The position numbers and the translations under genes were made by a program. Shown in pieces: positions 1-8,575 of a stretch of DNA of 39,393 bases. Position 1 is the stretch's first letter. Every line of letters starts with the position of its first letter. The notes under the pieces are model-generated. The model did not search any database. It saw only the letters and a list, made by a program, of their open reading frames with translations, and had not been told where the DNA came from. Source of the DNA: Bacteroidota bacterium (GTDB taxonomy: Bacteria > Bacteroidota > Bacteroidia > Bacteroidales > Prolixibacteraceae); the NCBI GenBank assembly GCA_023251435.1, contig JAHEYU010000020.1, positions 1 through 39,393 of the forward strand, read 5' to 3'.

Positions 1-210
1 ATTCAACAGATCATCGACCGGATTTCGCCCTGGATCATCGGACAGAAACTGTTGGGAGCAGGAGGTGGTGGTTTTATGCTCATCGTTGCCAAAGATCCGG
101 AAGCTGCAGGGCATATCAAACGCGAACTGATTGCCAATCCGACAAACAACAGGGCACGGCTGGTCGATTTCAGCGTCTCACCTACCGGATTACAGGTAAC
201 AAAGAGTTGA
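1..210 (+). CDS. fkp: Fkp-like fucokinase / GDP-fucose pyrophosphorylase, 3' end only
   Basis: Only the last 69 codons are in the window; the reading frame is open from base 1 and stops at TGA 208-210. The fragment contains the glycine-rich GHMP-kinase motif GAGGGGFMLIVAKD followed by a short tail ending in GLQVTKS. This matches how the kinase half of Bacteroides Fkp ends. In that family the enzyme phosphorylates L-fucose and then makes GDP-fucose for capsule and glycoprotein fucosylation. The N-terminal pyrophosphorylase half lies outside the window, so the full architecture is inferred. Another GHMP sugar kinase of the same superfamily is the main alternative. The downstream convergent gene is a surface barrel related to capsule-assembly Wzi, which fits a surface-glycan setting. 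Confidence 0.75.
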   Translation: MQQIIDRISPWIIGQKLLGAGGGGFMLIVAKDPEAAGHIKRELIANPTNNRARLVDFSVSPTGLQVTKS

Positions 211-275
211 AGGGGATGTCGTTGTTGTAATAGTTGTAATTGCTGCGGGTTACAGGTTACGGATTTCCAGTTGCC

Positions 276-314
276 AATGACAATCATTGACGCGCAGCGA
301 ATGACAATCAATGA
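276..314. repeat. Tandem pair of AATGACAATCA(A/T)TGA units
   Basis: Two 15-base units lie at 276-290 and 300-314. They differ at one position and are spaced 24 bases apart, in the gap between fkp and the wzi-like gene. The core AATGAC recurs in both orientations at 29317-29384. No protein is encoded here. The function is unknown. Confidence 0.6.
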
Positions 315-329
315 ACTATAAACTCCTTG

Positions 330-420
330 AAGCAATTCCTTTCTCTCCCTCTAATATTCAAACCTTCTCTCCCCATCTCCTTGTCGCCCCTTCGCCCACT
401 CTCCCTTTCCTACATCTCCA
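330..420. other. Strongly strand-asymmetric pyrimidine tract (purine-rich on the minus strand)
   Basis: From about 330 to 420 the plus strand is mostly C and T. By eye, roughly 85 percent of 363-420 is pyrimidine. In the direction of the minus-strand wzi-like gene it is a GA-rich 3' untranslated region starting right at the stop codon (410-412). It has no hairpin with a U-run, so it is not a standard terminator. Confidence 0.5.
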
Positions 421-2272
421 CCACAATTCCCAGACTTCCGGTAAATAAATTCTTGCTTTCAGGAGCAATTACCCCACTGTTATTGGCTTTCCACCAGGTA
501 TTCGAATAGCCCAAACTTCCCACCAGACGATAATAATTAAGGATTCCGGCCCGTCTCATCTTCAGGTCAAACTTCAATTCCGACTGAATCGTCCAGTCAT
601 AAATCCCATCTTTAGTGAAATTCAGCAGCGGATACTGATAGATATCTGCACCCATCTGATGGCGGTAAACATCGCCATAAATCTGGTAAACATTGGTACT
701 CGCCAAATCATTGGTTCCGTGCATAATCAGGCGGTTATCAAGACTTAAAATCAAATCGGGAACAGCCACATTTACCAGTTTCCAGTTCAGTTCTCCGGAA
801 TTGGGCGGAAGATAAAATCCAAGATTAAACTCGTCGTGCGTATAAGTCATGTCGAGCGGGCGATTGCTTCCAAACGTATTGAAATCCGTTTCAGGATAAT
901 GTGTATAAACAAAAGGCGTCAACCTTGTGTATTTCATGGTCGAAGTAGTTCCGGGAATAATTTCCGATAACAAAGAGGTTTTCCACCCCAGCTGCCAGGC
1001 GTAACGGTTCCGCGGCATTTTTAACAATTCGCCGGAAGTGGTAAAGCTAAACTCATCAACATAAAAGCCAAACCATGTTTTACCGATTACCGGGAATTGA
1101 GTGGCCACATCGAAATAAAGCGAGAGATTATCGTGATCGCCTACATCAATCTGGGTAAAATGTGGAAGAACAAATGGAACCAGATAGGCCAGTTCAAGTC
1201 GCTTTGACCAGATATTTCCTCCGGCAGCAGTGATCTGAAGCCATTTACTGGGCATAAACTCAAGGGTATGCAAAGTGAAATTCTTCTGCACCTGCCCCAA
1301 ATCATACCCATAAATATTTTGTCGGTAACCCGGACTTTGATTGGCATACGAAAACAGCGAGCCCGTCAGATTCGAATACCTGATCCAGCTTGCAGGTTGA
1401 ATTTTCAGTTCTATTCCCGGAAACCGTCTGGCAGTGGACGATAGCATCAGATTGTGTTCATCGTGTCCCCACGAACGCCGCTGATTGTTGATACTCATCT
1501 GCAAGGCGCCATCGAACCACGAACCATTTAACTCTGTATGATAAATCATTCCGGCAGTCAGCTCATCTTTCACCGGCGGCCCTTCTCCGCTTTCGGCTGA
1601 TGCCAGCACATGCGCCCACATGGTTTCGAAATTAAACTGGTAAGGATGGTATGCATATCCGAGCGACTGGTAAGGCAAATTAACCTTCCCGTTGCGGGTG
1701 TACGATTGATAAAACAGATCGGGCGCCAGACGTTCAACAGCCAGCCCCATTGCCGCAGTAAAAGTCAGGTGTTCACCCAGATCTCCTGAAAGGTAAGGCT
1801 CTGCAATCAGGTTCATCGACCAGGTTCCGTCGTCGCCAGCTCCCGTTCGAACCGAAGTTTCGGCACTAAACCCGGCAAGTGCAAAGCTATTTTTGGAGGC
1901 CTGTTTATAAACGGTCAGGCCATTCGTGTCGAAATGAAAATCAGTGAGATACCGGTTAATTATTTTCTTCTCTTTATCCGTTAACCGATCATTCTCCGCC
2001 AATTTTTCGAGTAAGCCAATAATATAAATCTTTGTGTAAGGCTTGGCCATCGGCAGAAATCCTAACTCGCCCTTTGTTTCGTAATAATCGAGCACCTGAT
2101 AAACCTGATTTGACAAGGGGATCAGTTTGTGTTTTAACCTAACTGAACTATGATCTGAAGTCGTTGGTTGCGACTTGTCTGTCAGCGAAACCTGCGAAAA
2201 AGTACTGAATGGCAGTACTGCCATTACAAAAACAAAAGCAAAAAATAATTTGCATATCTTTTTCCTTATCAT
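410..2272 (-). CDS. Wzi-like capsule-assembly family outer-membrane beta-barrel
   Basis: The product is about 620 residues with a signal peptide (MIRKKICKLFFAFVFVMAVL, then FSTFSQ). It continues into an alternating amphipathic sequence typical of an outer-membrane barrel. An N-terminal helical part (near LSNQVYQVLDYYETKG) and a central SWGHDEHNLMLSS segment followed by FPGIELKIQPASWIRY resemble the Wzi/capsule-assembly barrel family. In E. coli, Wzi anchors capsular polysaccharide at the surface. The open frame extends upstream to a TTG at 2305, but I chose the ATG at 2270-2272. It gives a clean signal peptide and lies about 40 bases after a TATATTTG box (2322-2329), whereas the TTG would be almost at the transcript start. 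Family membership is fairly sure, the exact ligand is not. The gene is convergent with fkp. Confidence 0.7.
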   Translation of the reverse strand: MIRKKICKLFFAFVFVMAVLPFSTFSQVSLTDKSQPTTSDHSSVRLKHKLIPLSNQVYQVLDYYETKGELGFLPMAKPYTKIYIIGLLEKLAENDRLTDKEKKIINRYLTDFHFDTNGLTVYKQASKNSFALAGFSAETSVRTGAGDDGTWSMNLIAEPYLSGDLGEHLTFTAAMGLAVERLAPDLFYQSYTRNGKVNLPYQSLGYAYHPYQFNFETMWAHVLASAESGEGPPVKDELTAGMIYHTELNGSWFDGALQMSINNQRRSWGHDEHNLMLSSTARRFPGIELKIQPASWIRYSNLTGSLFSYANQSPGYRQNIYGYDLGQVQKNFTLHTLEFMPSKWLQITAAGGNIWSKRLELAYLVPFVLPHFTQIDVGDHDNLSLYFDVATQFPVIGKTWFGFYVDEFSFTTSGELLKMPRNRYAWQLGWKTSLLSEIIPGTTSTMKYTRLTPFVYTHYPETDFNTFGSNRPLDMTYTHDEFNLGFYLPPNSGELNWKLVNVAVPDLILSLDNRLIMHGTNDLASTNVYQIYGDVYRHQMGADIYQYPLLNFTKDGIYDWTIQSELKFDLKMRRAGILNYYRLVGSLGYSNTWWKANNSGVIAPESKNLFTGSLGIVVEM

Positions 2273-2321
2273 TTCCTGAATTTTAATATTTAATTTGATC
2301 AGCAATATAATATATTTTGGG

Positions 2322-2329
2322 CAAATATA
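2322..2329 (-). promoter_or_regulatory. Putative -7 box (TATATTTG) for the wzi-like gene
   Basis: On the minus strand this matches the Bacteroidota -7 consensus TAnnTTTG exactly, about 50 bases upstream of the chosen ATG. No well-spaced -33 TTTG is seen; the nearest is only 12 bases away. Confidence 0.4.
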
Positions 2330-2399
2330 AATTCATTAAAACAAACCTGAATGAAAATGTTGCAATAACCCAACAACAATATCCAGAATAGTTTTTTTC

Positions 2400-2407
2400 T
2401 ATCTTTG
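2400..2407 (+). promoter_or_regulatory. Putative -7 box (TATCTTTG) for the barrel / TonB receptor run
   Basis: This is an exact TAnnTTTG match 26 bases before the ATG at 2434, giving a leader of about 20 bases. It sits back to back with the minus-strand box at 2322-2329, so 2273-2433 acts as a divergent promoter region. No convincing -33 element is visible. Confidence 0.45.
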
Positions 2408-2433
2408 CCGACCTTTACAATTTCAGAATCTCA

Positions 2434-3309
2434 ATGGTAACTTTTTCATCTCTAAGCTTTCGCCTAATATCAATTATACTTTTAAGCGTTTTGCTTTCAC
2501 TTCATGGTTTTGCTCAAGAGCCAAAACTAAAAAGCACCTCATGGCGCGACAACTGGAAACTTGAAATCAAAACAGGAGTCGGGTCATTGATGTCACATGT
2601 TCCTGAAAAATATCTTGATAAAATAAACAATGTCAATATTCCGCTTTTTGTCCCCGGACCAATGGGTGTATTTTCATTCAAAAAAGGGATTACCTCGCGC
2701 CTTGAAATGGGTTATCAATTCGATATTTTACGGATACAGGGTAAAGTTGATGGTCAGGGAACTGATATTAAGGTATTGACACAAGCATATACCCACAGCT
2801 ATCTGATTCAGTTTAATTTGAGGGAAACCAACGACTTCAAGCCTCTCTTTAATTATTATCTAAACTACAAAATTGGAGGCATTTCGTTAAAAAATGAACG
2901 TCTTGAACAATTGCCCGACGGAACCAATCCTGCAGTTGTCGCTTCTGAAAAAGAATTTGTGAGCAATGTAGCAGTACTCACGGGAATTGGAATTGGTATG
3001 AACTACCAGCTTAGTAACAATCTTAGCCTGACCGGTTCATTCGATCTAAACAGAAGCTCCGATTCTGCAGGAGACGCTCTTCAAATCCACAAACTATTTT
3101 ATAATTCACCCAATACGGTGAACAGTTACATCGCGTTATCTGTTGGTTTATCTTACTGGTTTAATTTTTCGAAACCAAAAGAGTCGTCCTATTTTAAAGC
3201 AAGAACCGAAACTGAAAGGCTATTATTAAAATCGAAAATCGAAAAGAAAAAAGGACGGTCTTCGGCAAAAAATAATTCAAACTGGTACAACTATAAAAAA
3301 GGCAGATAA
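2434..3309 (+). CDS. Predicted outer-membrane beta-barrel protein of unknown function
   Basis: The product has 291 residues. Residues 1-28 form a signal peptide (hydrophobic stretch LISIILLSVLLSLHGFAQ). Alternating strands follow, such as SRLEMGYQFDIL, SYLIQFNLRE and GIGIGMNYQLSNNLSLTGSF, and the barrel ends near YIALSVGLSYWFNFS. After it comes an unusual basic tail of about 40 residues rich in Lys, Arg and Asn. I do not recognise a named family. It is the first gene of a plus-strand run, 15 bases ahead of the His/Cys-rich protein and then the TonB receptor, so it is probably cotranscribed with them. A role in envelope transport is inference from position only. Confidence 0.6.
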   Translation: MVTFSSLSFRLISIILLSVLLSLHGFAQEPKLKSTSWRDNWKLEIKTGVGSLMSHVPEKYLDKINNVNIPLFVPGPMGVFSFKKGITSRLEMGYQFDILRIQGKVDGQGTDIKVLTQAYTHSYLIQFNLRETNDFKPLFNYYLNYKIGGISLKNERLEQLPDGTNPAVVASEKEFVSNVAVLTGIGIGMNYQLSNNLSLTGSFDLNRSSDSAGDALQIHKLFYNSPNTVNSYIALSVGLSYWFNFSKPKESSYFKARTETERLLLKSKIEKKKGRSSAKNNSNWYNYKKGR

Positions 3310-3324
3310 CAATTAAAAAAACAG

Positions 3325-3639
3325 ATGTTCAGAAAAAACAAACTATCCATTCTGATATTGATTCATTTGCTGCTGCTTTGGTATCCGCAACTGATCAAAT
3401 CGGTGCATGTCCACCACGGGGAGGATAGTTGCTGCCATCACAATCATGGTGTCTCTTTTGATGTTCCTGAAGAAGTCTGTCCCGTTTGCGACTTCGAGTT
3501 CGTAAGTTTCGTTCAGGCTGCTAACACTCAATTCTCTGCGTTTTTACCTATTGTTCAGGTTTTAAGTTTTCCTGAAAATTCGGAGGTTCATGTACAACCG
3601 CATTTCAGACTTTCTCTTCGGGGTCCCCCTGTGTCCTGA
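3325..3639 (+). CDS. Small secreted or membrane-anchored His/Cys-rich protein, putative metal binding
   Basis: The product has 104 residues. An N-terminal hydrophobic segment (LSILILIHLLLLWYPQLI) is a signal peptide or anchor. The exported part has a dense metal-ligand cluster, HVHHGEDSCCHHNHG at about residues 28-42, followed by CPVC at about 57-60, and the chain ends in RGPPVS. Small proteins of this style, with His/Cys clusters and a GPP-containing C-terminus, are to my knowledge common just upstream of TonB-dependent receptors in Bacteroidota and loosely resemble DUF2946. I cannot name a proven function. It lies 15 bases after the barrel gene and about 75 bases before the receptor start. 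Binding of zinc, copper or haem is inference from the residues. Confidence 0.6.
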   Translation: MFRKNKLSILILIHLLLLWYPQLIKSVHVHHGEDSCCHHNHGVSFDVPEEVCPVCDFEFVSFVQAANTQFSAFLPIVQVLSFPENSEVHVQPHFRLSLRGPPVS

Positions 3640-3713
3640 TTTCCCAGATTTCATATTTTTTCTGAAGCTCTAAATGCCAGTTGGCATGATTGCTAATTTT
3701 TAAAACCCAATCA

Positions 3714-6140
3714 ATGTTAAAAACAATATCGTTGTGGCTTTTTCTACTGACATTTATATCAGTATCAGCCATCGAACCAGCAAATTTAATTGCAAAATCA
3801 ACTTTATCCGGCACAATTACTGACCGGCATACCGGCGAAACATTACCCGGAGTTTCTGTATATTTTCCTGACCTTAAAACAGGCACAGTCAGTAAACACG
3901 ACGGCACTTACTCCATCGGTCAGTTACCTTCGGTGAAAGTTCTTGTACAGATACATTCAACCGGCTACCAGCTAATTGCCCAAACGATCGATTTAAAACA
4001 AATCAGTCGGATGGACTTTGCGCTTGAACCGGCCATTACCGAAATCAGCGAAGTGGTTGTCACAGGCCAGTCAGGCGGAACAGAGAAAAACCGTGCACCG
4101 GCGCCAGTTATCACCATTCCGGCAACTTACCTGCTCGAAAACTCTGCAACCAATATTATCGACGCACTGGCATCGGAACCAGGAATTTCGCAAATCACAA
4201 CCGGTACCGGAATTTCAAAACCTGTTATTCGCGGACTGGGTTACAACCGGGTGGTGGTGGTAAACGACGGAATCCGACAGGAAGGACAACAATGGGGCGA
4301 CGAGCATGGCATCGAAATCGATGAATTCTCCGTCAGCAAGGTTGAAATCCTGAAAGGCCCAGCGAGTCTCTCTTATGGCTCAGATGCGATGGCCGGGGTG
4401 ATTAATCTCATATCAGCGCCATTCCTTCCTTCAGGAACTATTGGCGGGAAAGTACAAAGCAACTTTCAGACAAACAACGGACTGATTGGAAATTCGCTGA
4501 ATCTGGCCGGGAATAAAAATGGCTTCGTCTGGTACATCACCGCCAGCGACAAAAGGGCACAGGCCTACAAAAACAAGTACGACGGGCCGGTTTACAACTC
4601 CGGATTCAGGGAAAATGCGCTAAGCGGAATACTGGGAGTCAACCGTGCACGGGGATTTTCGCACCTTCACCTAAGCATGTATCACCTCAAACCGGGAATC
4701 GTTGAAGGCGAACGCGACAGCCTTACAGGAGCATTTATAAAACCTTCGCCTGATGGCGATTCTATGATTCCGGTAAGTTCAACCGATTATAAATCATACA
4801 ATCCTGAAATTCCCTTTCAGCAAATAAATCATTACAAGGCACTGATTGACAACAGTATTTACATCGGGCAAGGTAACCTCAAAGCATCGCTCGGGTATCA
4901 GCAAAATCACCGGAAAGAATTTGCAAACGCCTCCGATCCCGATGAATTTGATCTCTACTTTTTACTGAATACGATCAACTACAATCTGCGGTATGCTTTT
5001 CCTGAAGTGAACAATTACAATCTGTCGGTTGGGGTAAACGGAATGTGGCAGCAATCGGAAAACAAAGGCGAAGAATTTCTGGTGCCTGCCTACTCACTTT
5101 TTGATGCAGGTTTTTTCGGTATCCTGAAAAAGACTGCCGGACAATTCGATATTGTTGGCGGGCTTCGTGCCGACCGCCGCACACAGCAATCAGAAGCGCT
5201 GTTTCTGAATGATGATGGTAAAGTTGTTGATGCCGGATTGAATGGGGCTTCAGAACGATTTAAAGCTTTCGACCGGACTTTCAATGGGTTCTCCGGAAGT
5301 ATTGGAGCAAGCTGGCAAATAAGCAAATCGGTTTATACAAAACTGAATGTTGCGCGGGGATTTAGGGCGCCAAACATCAGCGAACTGGGATCTAATGGTG
5401 TTCACGAAGGTACTTTGCGCTACGAAAAAGGCAATACCGAACTGAAACCCGAAACAAGCCTTCAGTTTGACTTAACAGCCGGATTCAACACATTACACGT
5501 TGCAGCCGAGTTAAACCTGTTCAGCAATACGGTCAATCATTTTATATACAGCCGAAAACAGAATGATGCCAATGGAAACCATTTATTGATTGACGATATG
5601 CCTGTATTCCTTTTCACTTCAGGAAAAGCAAACCTGAAAGGCGGTGAGTTTACGCTCGATATTCACCCGCACCCGCTCGACTGGCTACACATCGAAAATT
5701 CGTTTTCATACGTACTTGCAATTTTACAGGATCAGCCCGATTCTTCGCGCTATTTACCTTTAACACCGCCCTTCCGCTGGACTTCAGGCATAAAAACTGA
5801 GTTCGGAAATATCCGCGGACACTTTGAAAATGTGTACCTGAAAATCGGATTCGACTGGTACGCCCGACAAAACAATTACTTTGCAGCTTACGGAACAGAA
5901 ACCGCCACCTCCGGCTATTTCCTTCTGAATATGGGAGCAGGAACCGATGTGGTGTGGGGAGATAAAACCAGGTTCTCGTTGTATGTTTCAGCCAACAACC
6001 TGACCGACTTAGCTTATCAAAGTCATTTAAGCCGGTTGAAATATGCCGAAACAAACAATGCCTCCGGACGAAACGGAATTTTCAATATGGGGCGTAACGT
6101 CAGCTTTAAATTAGTGATTCCGGTCGGGTTCAATAATTAA
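3714..6140 (+). CDS. TonB-dependent outer-membrane receptor
   Basis: The product has 808 residues from the ATG at 3714. The open frame continues to a TTG 24 bases upstream, but the ATG gives a compact signal peptide (MLKTISLWLFLLTFISVSA). A carboxypeptidase-regulatory-like domain (SGTITDRHTGETLPGVSVYF, about residues 30-110) precedes the plug. The plug contains SEVVVTGQ, KPVIRGLGYNRVVVVNDGIR and VEILKGPASLSYGSDAMAGV. The rest is a beta barrel with ARGFRAPNISELGSNG and a strand-like C-terminus. Such receptors import siderophores, haem, metals or other ligands using TonB energy. The RGLGYNRVVVVNDG style of plug and the His/Cys-rich gene upstream suggest a metal or metal chelate, by inference. 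The stop codon abuts that of the convergent yqaA-like gene. Confidence 0.88.
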   Translation: MLKTISLWLFLLTFISVSAIEPANLIAKSTLSGTITDRHTGETLPGVSVYFPDLKTGTVSKHDGTYSIGQLPSVKVLVQIHSTGYQLIAQTIDLKQISRMDFALEPAITEISEVVVTGQSGGTEKNRAPAPVITIPATYLLENSATNIIDALASEPGISQITTGTGISKPVIRGLGYNRVVVVNDGIRQEGQQWGDEHGIEIDEFSVSKVEILKGPASLSYGSDAMAGVINLISAPFLPSGTIGGKVQSNFQTNNGLIGNSLNLAGNKNGFVWYITASDKRAQAYKNKYDGPVYNSGFRENALSGILGVNRARGFSHLHLSMYHLKPGIVEGERDSLTGAFIKPSPDGDSMIPVSSTDYKSYNPEIPFQQINHYKALIDNSIYIGQGNLKASLGYQQNHRKEFANASDPDEFDLYFLLNTINYNLRYAFPEVNNYNLSVGVNGMWQQSENKGEEFLVPAYSLFDAGFFGILKKTAGQFDIVGGLRADRRTQQSEALFLNDDGKVVDAGLNGASERFKAFDRTFNGFSGSIGASWQISKSVYTKLNVARGFRAPNISELGSNGVHEGTLRYEKGNTELKPETSLQFDLTAGFNTLHVAAELNLFSNTVNHFIYSRKQNDANGNHLLIDDMPVFLFTSGKANLKGGEFTLDIHPHPLDWLHIENSFSYVLAILQDQPDSSRYLPLTPPFRWTSGIKTEFGNIRGHFENVYLKIGFDWYARQNNYFAAYGTETATSGYFLLNMGAGTDVVWGDKTRFSLYVSANNLTDLAYQSHLSRLKYAETNNASGRNGIFNMGRNVSFKLVIPVGFNN

Positions 6141-6755
6141 TTAAAGGAGGTACTTAATTACCACGAATCCGCCAATCAGGAAAACGGTAAACCCAAGTGC
6201 AAGCCAGTTAAAGTATTTGTCGATAAACCCTTTGATACTTGGGCCGTATTTCCAGATAAGCCATGCTACCAGGAAAAAACGTGCACTTCGGCTGATAATT
6301 GATGCAACTAAAAACATTGCGAAATTGATCTGAAAAACACCGGCAGTGATTGTGAATACTTTATAAGGAATAGGTGTAAACCCTGCAGTGAAAATGACCC
6401 AGAAATTCCACTCATTAAACAATGCCTGAATTCGTTCGTATAGTGCAACTGTAAATCCGGGAATATTGTGAAAGAAGAAATTGGCAAAACCTGTAAATTC
6501 TCCGGTCGAAGAAACCCAGGCGTAATGCCCCAGAGCGTATCCGATCATGGCGCCGAAAACAGAACCCAATGAGCAGTTCAGCGCAAAACGGAATGATTTG
6601 GATGGCATCCCAAGAGCCAGTGCTATTAGTAAAACATCCGGAGGAATCGGGAAAAAGATAGATTCGATAAATGCAAAAACAAAAAGTGCGATTGGCCCAT
6701 AAGGCGATTCAGCCCATGCCAGTACCCAGTCATACAATCTCTTAACCCAATTCAT
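6141..6755 (-). CDS. YqaA/DedA-family inner-membrane protein
   Basis: The product has 204 residues with several membrane segments. DedA-superfamily hallmarks are visible: an N-terminal FAFIESIFFPIPPDVLLIALAL segment with the conserved E and the PIPPD turn, a GS-rich second segment (GSVFGAMIGYALGHYAW), and FTAGFTPIPYKVFTITAGVF followed by a Ser/Arg pair (ISRSARFF). The family acts in lipid flipping and membrane homeostasis; the exact substrate of the YqaA branch is not settled. The gene is convergent with the TonB receptor with no bases between the two stop codons. A CCTGAA/TTCAGG inverted repeat lies just upstream of the start (6776-6793). Confidence 0.82.
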   Translation of the reverse strand: MNWVKRLYDWVLAWAESPYGPIALFVFAFIESIFFPIPPDVLLIALALGMPSKSFRFALNCSLGSVFGAMIGYALGHYAWVSSTGEFTGFANFFFHNIPGFTVALYERIQALFNEWNFWVIFTAGFTPIPYKVFTITAGVFQINFAMFLVASIISRSARFFLVAWLIWKYGPSIKGFIDKYFNWLALGFTVFLIGGFVVIKYLL

Positions 6756-6987
6756 GCAATGAAATTTAGTTCTCTCCTGAATTTATTTTCAGGCGGCGAA
6801 AGATAACAAGAAACAACTTACATACAATAAGCTATCATCGGTCGGGATTTTAAATTATCTGCATTTTAGATAAAAAAAATGGAACTCACAATTCCAAATA
6901 GTTCAGAAAAAAGGAAAACGAACAAAACTAATTGTTAATTCAGGATAAGACCCTGAGCATTATTAAAAATCCTGTTGAAAAAAAGGA

Positions 6988-6995
6988 TACTTTTG
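6988..6995 (+). promoter_or_regulatory. Putative -7 box (TACTTTTG) for gpmI
   Basis: This is an exact TAnnTTTG match 39 bases before the gpmI ATG, in the 279-base gap after the yqaA-like gene. No well-spaced -33 TTTG was found. The rest of the gap is AT-rich and shows no other feature I trust. Confidence 0.45.
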
Positions 6996-7034
6996 TGCCT
7001 CAAAACTGTTAATTATTTAAAACGATTATAAATT

Positions 7035-8567
7035 ATGGCAACGTATAAAAAAGCACTTTTAATGATCCTCGACGGCTGGGGAATTGGCGATGGTTCTGAA
7101 AGAGATGTAATTGCAACTGCTCCAACACCATTCATGGATTACCTGACAGCCACCTATCCAAACTCACAACTGCTTACCAGCGGCGAGAATGTTGGTTTGC
7201 CCGACGGACAAATGGGTAACTCGGAAGTGGGGCACCTCAACATCGGCGCCGGAAGGGTGATGTATCAAGACATGGTTAAAATTACCAAATCGATCCGCGA
7301 CAAATCGCTCTGGAAAGAACCGCAGATCGTGAAAGCATTCACTTACGCGAAAGAAAACAACAAAAATGTTCACCTGATTGGCTTGATTGGCCCCGGCGGA
7401 GTTCATGCACTTAGCGCGCACATGGTTGCCCTTTGCCAGATCGGAACTGATATGGGTCTGAAAAATACTTTCATCCACGGTCTGACAGACGGCCGCGACA
7501 CCGACCCACGCTCGGGACTTGGCTTTCTGGAAGAAGACCTGAAAAACCTTGAAGGTACCAATGGTAAATTTGCTTCGCTAATCGGACGTTACTACGGAAT
7601 GGACCGTGACAAAAATTACGACCGTCTGAAACTGGCTTACGATTTATATACTGAAGGAAAAGGGACACCTTCGACCGATTTGCTTAAAACGGTAAAAGAG
7701 TCTTATGAAGCCGGAGTAACTGACGAATTTATGAAACCAATCGTGATGGTTGACGAAAACGGAAATCCACTGGCTACCATTCAGGAAAACGATGTGGTGA
7801 TCTGTTTCAATTTCCGCACCGACCGCCTTCGTCAGACAACCATTGCATTTACGCAAAAAGACCTTCCCGAATTTGGCATGAAAACCATGCCTTTGCAATG
7901 GTACACCATGACCAATTACAAAGCCGATTTCGAGAATATCAATGTAATTTTCGACAAGCCAAACCTGAATAATACAATGGGAGAAATTGTTTCGAAAGCC
8001 GGATTGAAACAAATTCGTATTGCCGAAACAGAGAAATATGCCCACGTTACTTTCTTTTTCAGCGGAGGCCGCGAAGAGGAATTTGCAGGCGAAAAACGAT
8101 TAATGGCGCCATCTCCCAAAGTTCCAACCTACGATTTTCAACCTGAAATGTCGGCTCCTGTGGTACGCGATCTGATTGTTCCCGAATTACTCAATCAAAC
8201 AGCCGATTTTGTTTGCCTGAACTTTGCCAATGGCGATATGGTTGGGCATACCGGCGTTTACGGAGCAATTGTTGAGGCTATTTCGGCTGTTGACAGCTGT
8301 GTAAAAGACGTGGTTGAAGCTGCCCAGAAAGGTGGCTACGAAATCATGATCATCGCTGACCACGGAAACGCCGACAATGCAATCAACGAAGACGGATCGG
8401 CCAACACTGCCCATTCGCTGAATCCGGTTCCTTGTATCTATATTTCAGAAAATAAAAATGCCAAGATTAAAAACGGAATCCTGGCCGACGTTGCTCCAAC
8501 CCTTTTATCTTTAATGGGATTGGAAATTCCTTCAGAAATGACCGGAAACGTTTTAATTGAAAAATAA
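7035..8567 (+). CDS. gpmI: 2,3-bisphosphoglycerate-independent phosphoglycerate mutase
   Basis: This enzyme interconverts 3- and 2-phosphoglycerate in glycolysis and gluconeogenesis using two Mn2+ ions, in the cytoplasm. The 510-residue length is standard. Metal-site and catalytic signatures of the alkaline-phosphatase superfamily are visible: MILDGWG with Asp13 at the N-terminus, MGNSEVGHLNIGAGR with the phospho-accepting Ser63, GLTDGRDTDPRSG, NFRTDR, FANGDMVGHTG and IADHGNADN near the C-terminus. The start ATG is the first in frame and follows a promoter-like box. It stands alone, with a long palindrome between it and the next gene. Confidence 0.97.
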   Translation: MATYKKALLMILDGWGIGDGSERDVIATAPTPFMDYLTATYPNSQLLTSGENVGLPDGQMGNSEVGHLNIGAGRVMYQDMVKITKSIRDKSLWKEPQIVKAFTYAKENNKNVHLIGLIGPGGVHALSAHMVALCQIGTDMGLKNTFIHGLTDGRDTDPRSGLGFLEEDLKNLEGTNGKFASLIGRYYGMDRDKNYDRLKLAYDLYTEGKGTPSTDLLKTVKESYEAGVTDEFMKPIVMVDENGNPLATIQENDVVICFNFRTDRLRQTTIAFTQKDLPEFGMKTMPLQWYTMTNYKADFENINVIFDKPNLNNTMGEIVSKAGLKQIRIAETEKYAHVTFFFSGGREEEFAGEKRLMAPSPKVPTYDFQPEMSAPVVRDLIVPELLNQTADFVCLNFANGDMVGHTGVYGAIVEAISAVDSCVKDVVEAAQKGGYEIMIIADHGNADNAINEDGSANTAHSLNPVPCIYISENKNAKIKNGILADVAPTLLSLMGLEIPSEMTGNVLIEK

Positions 8568-8575
8568 CTGAAGCT

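Noticed and set aside
3690-3713. TTG start for the TonB receptor 24 bases upstream
   Set aside because: The ATG at 3714 begins a cleaner signal peptide; the added residues do not improve it.
6879-6938. A 19-codon frame (MELTIPNSSEKRKTNKTNC) in the gap before gpmI
   Set aside because: It has no ribosome-site-like sequence or family resemblance, and frames of this size are expected by chance in AT-rich spacer.
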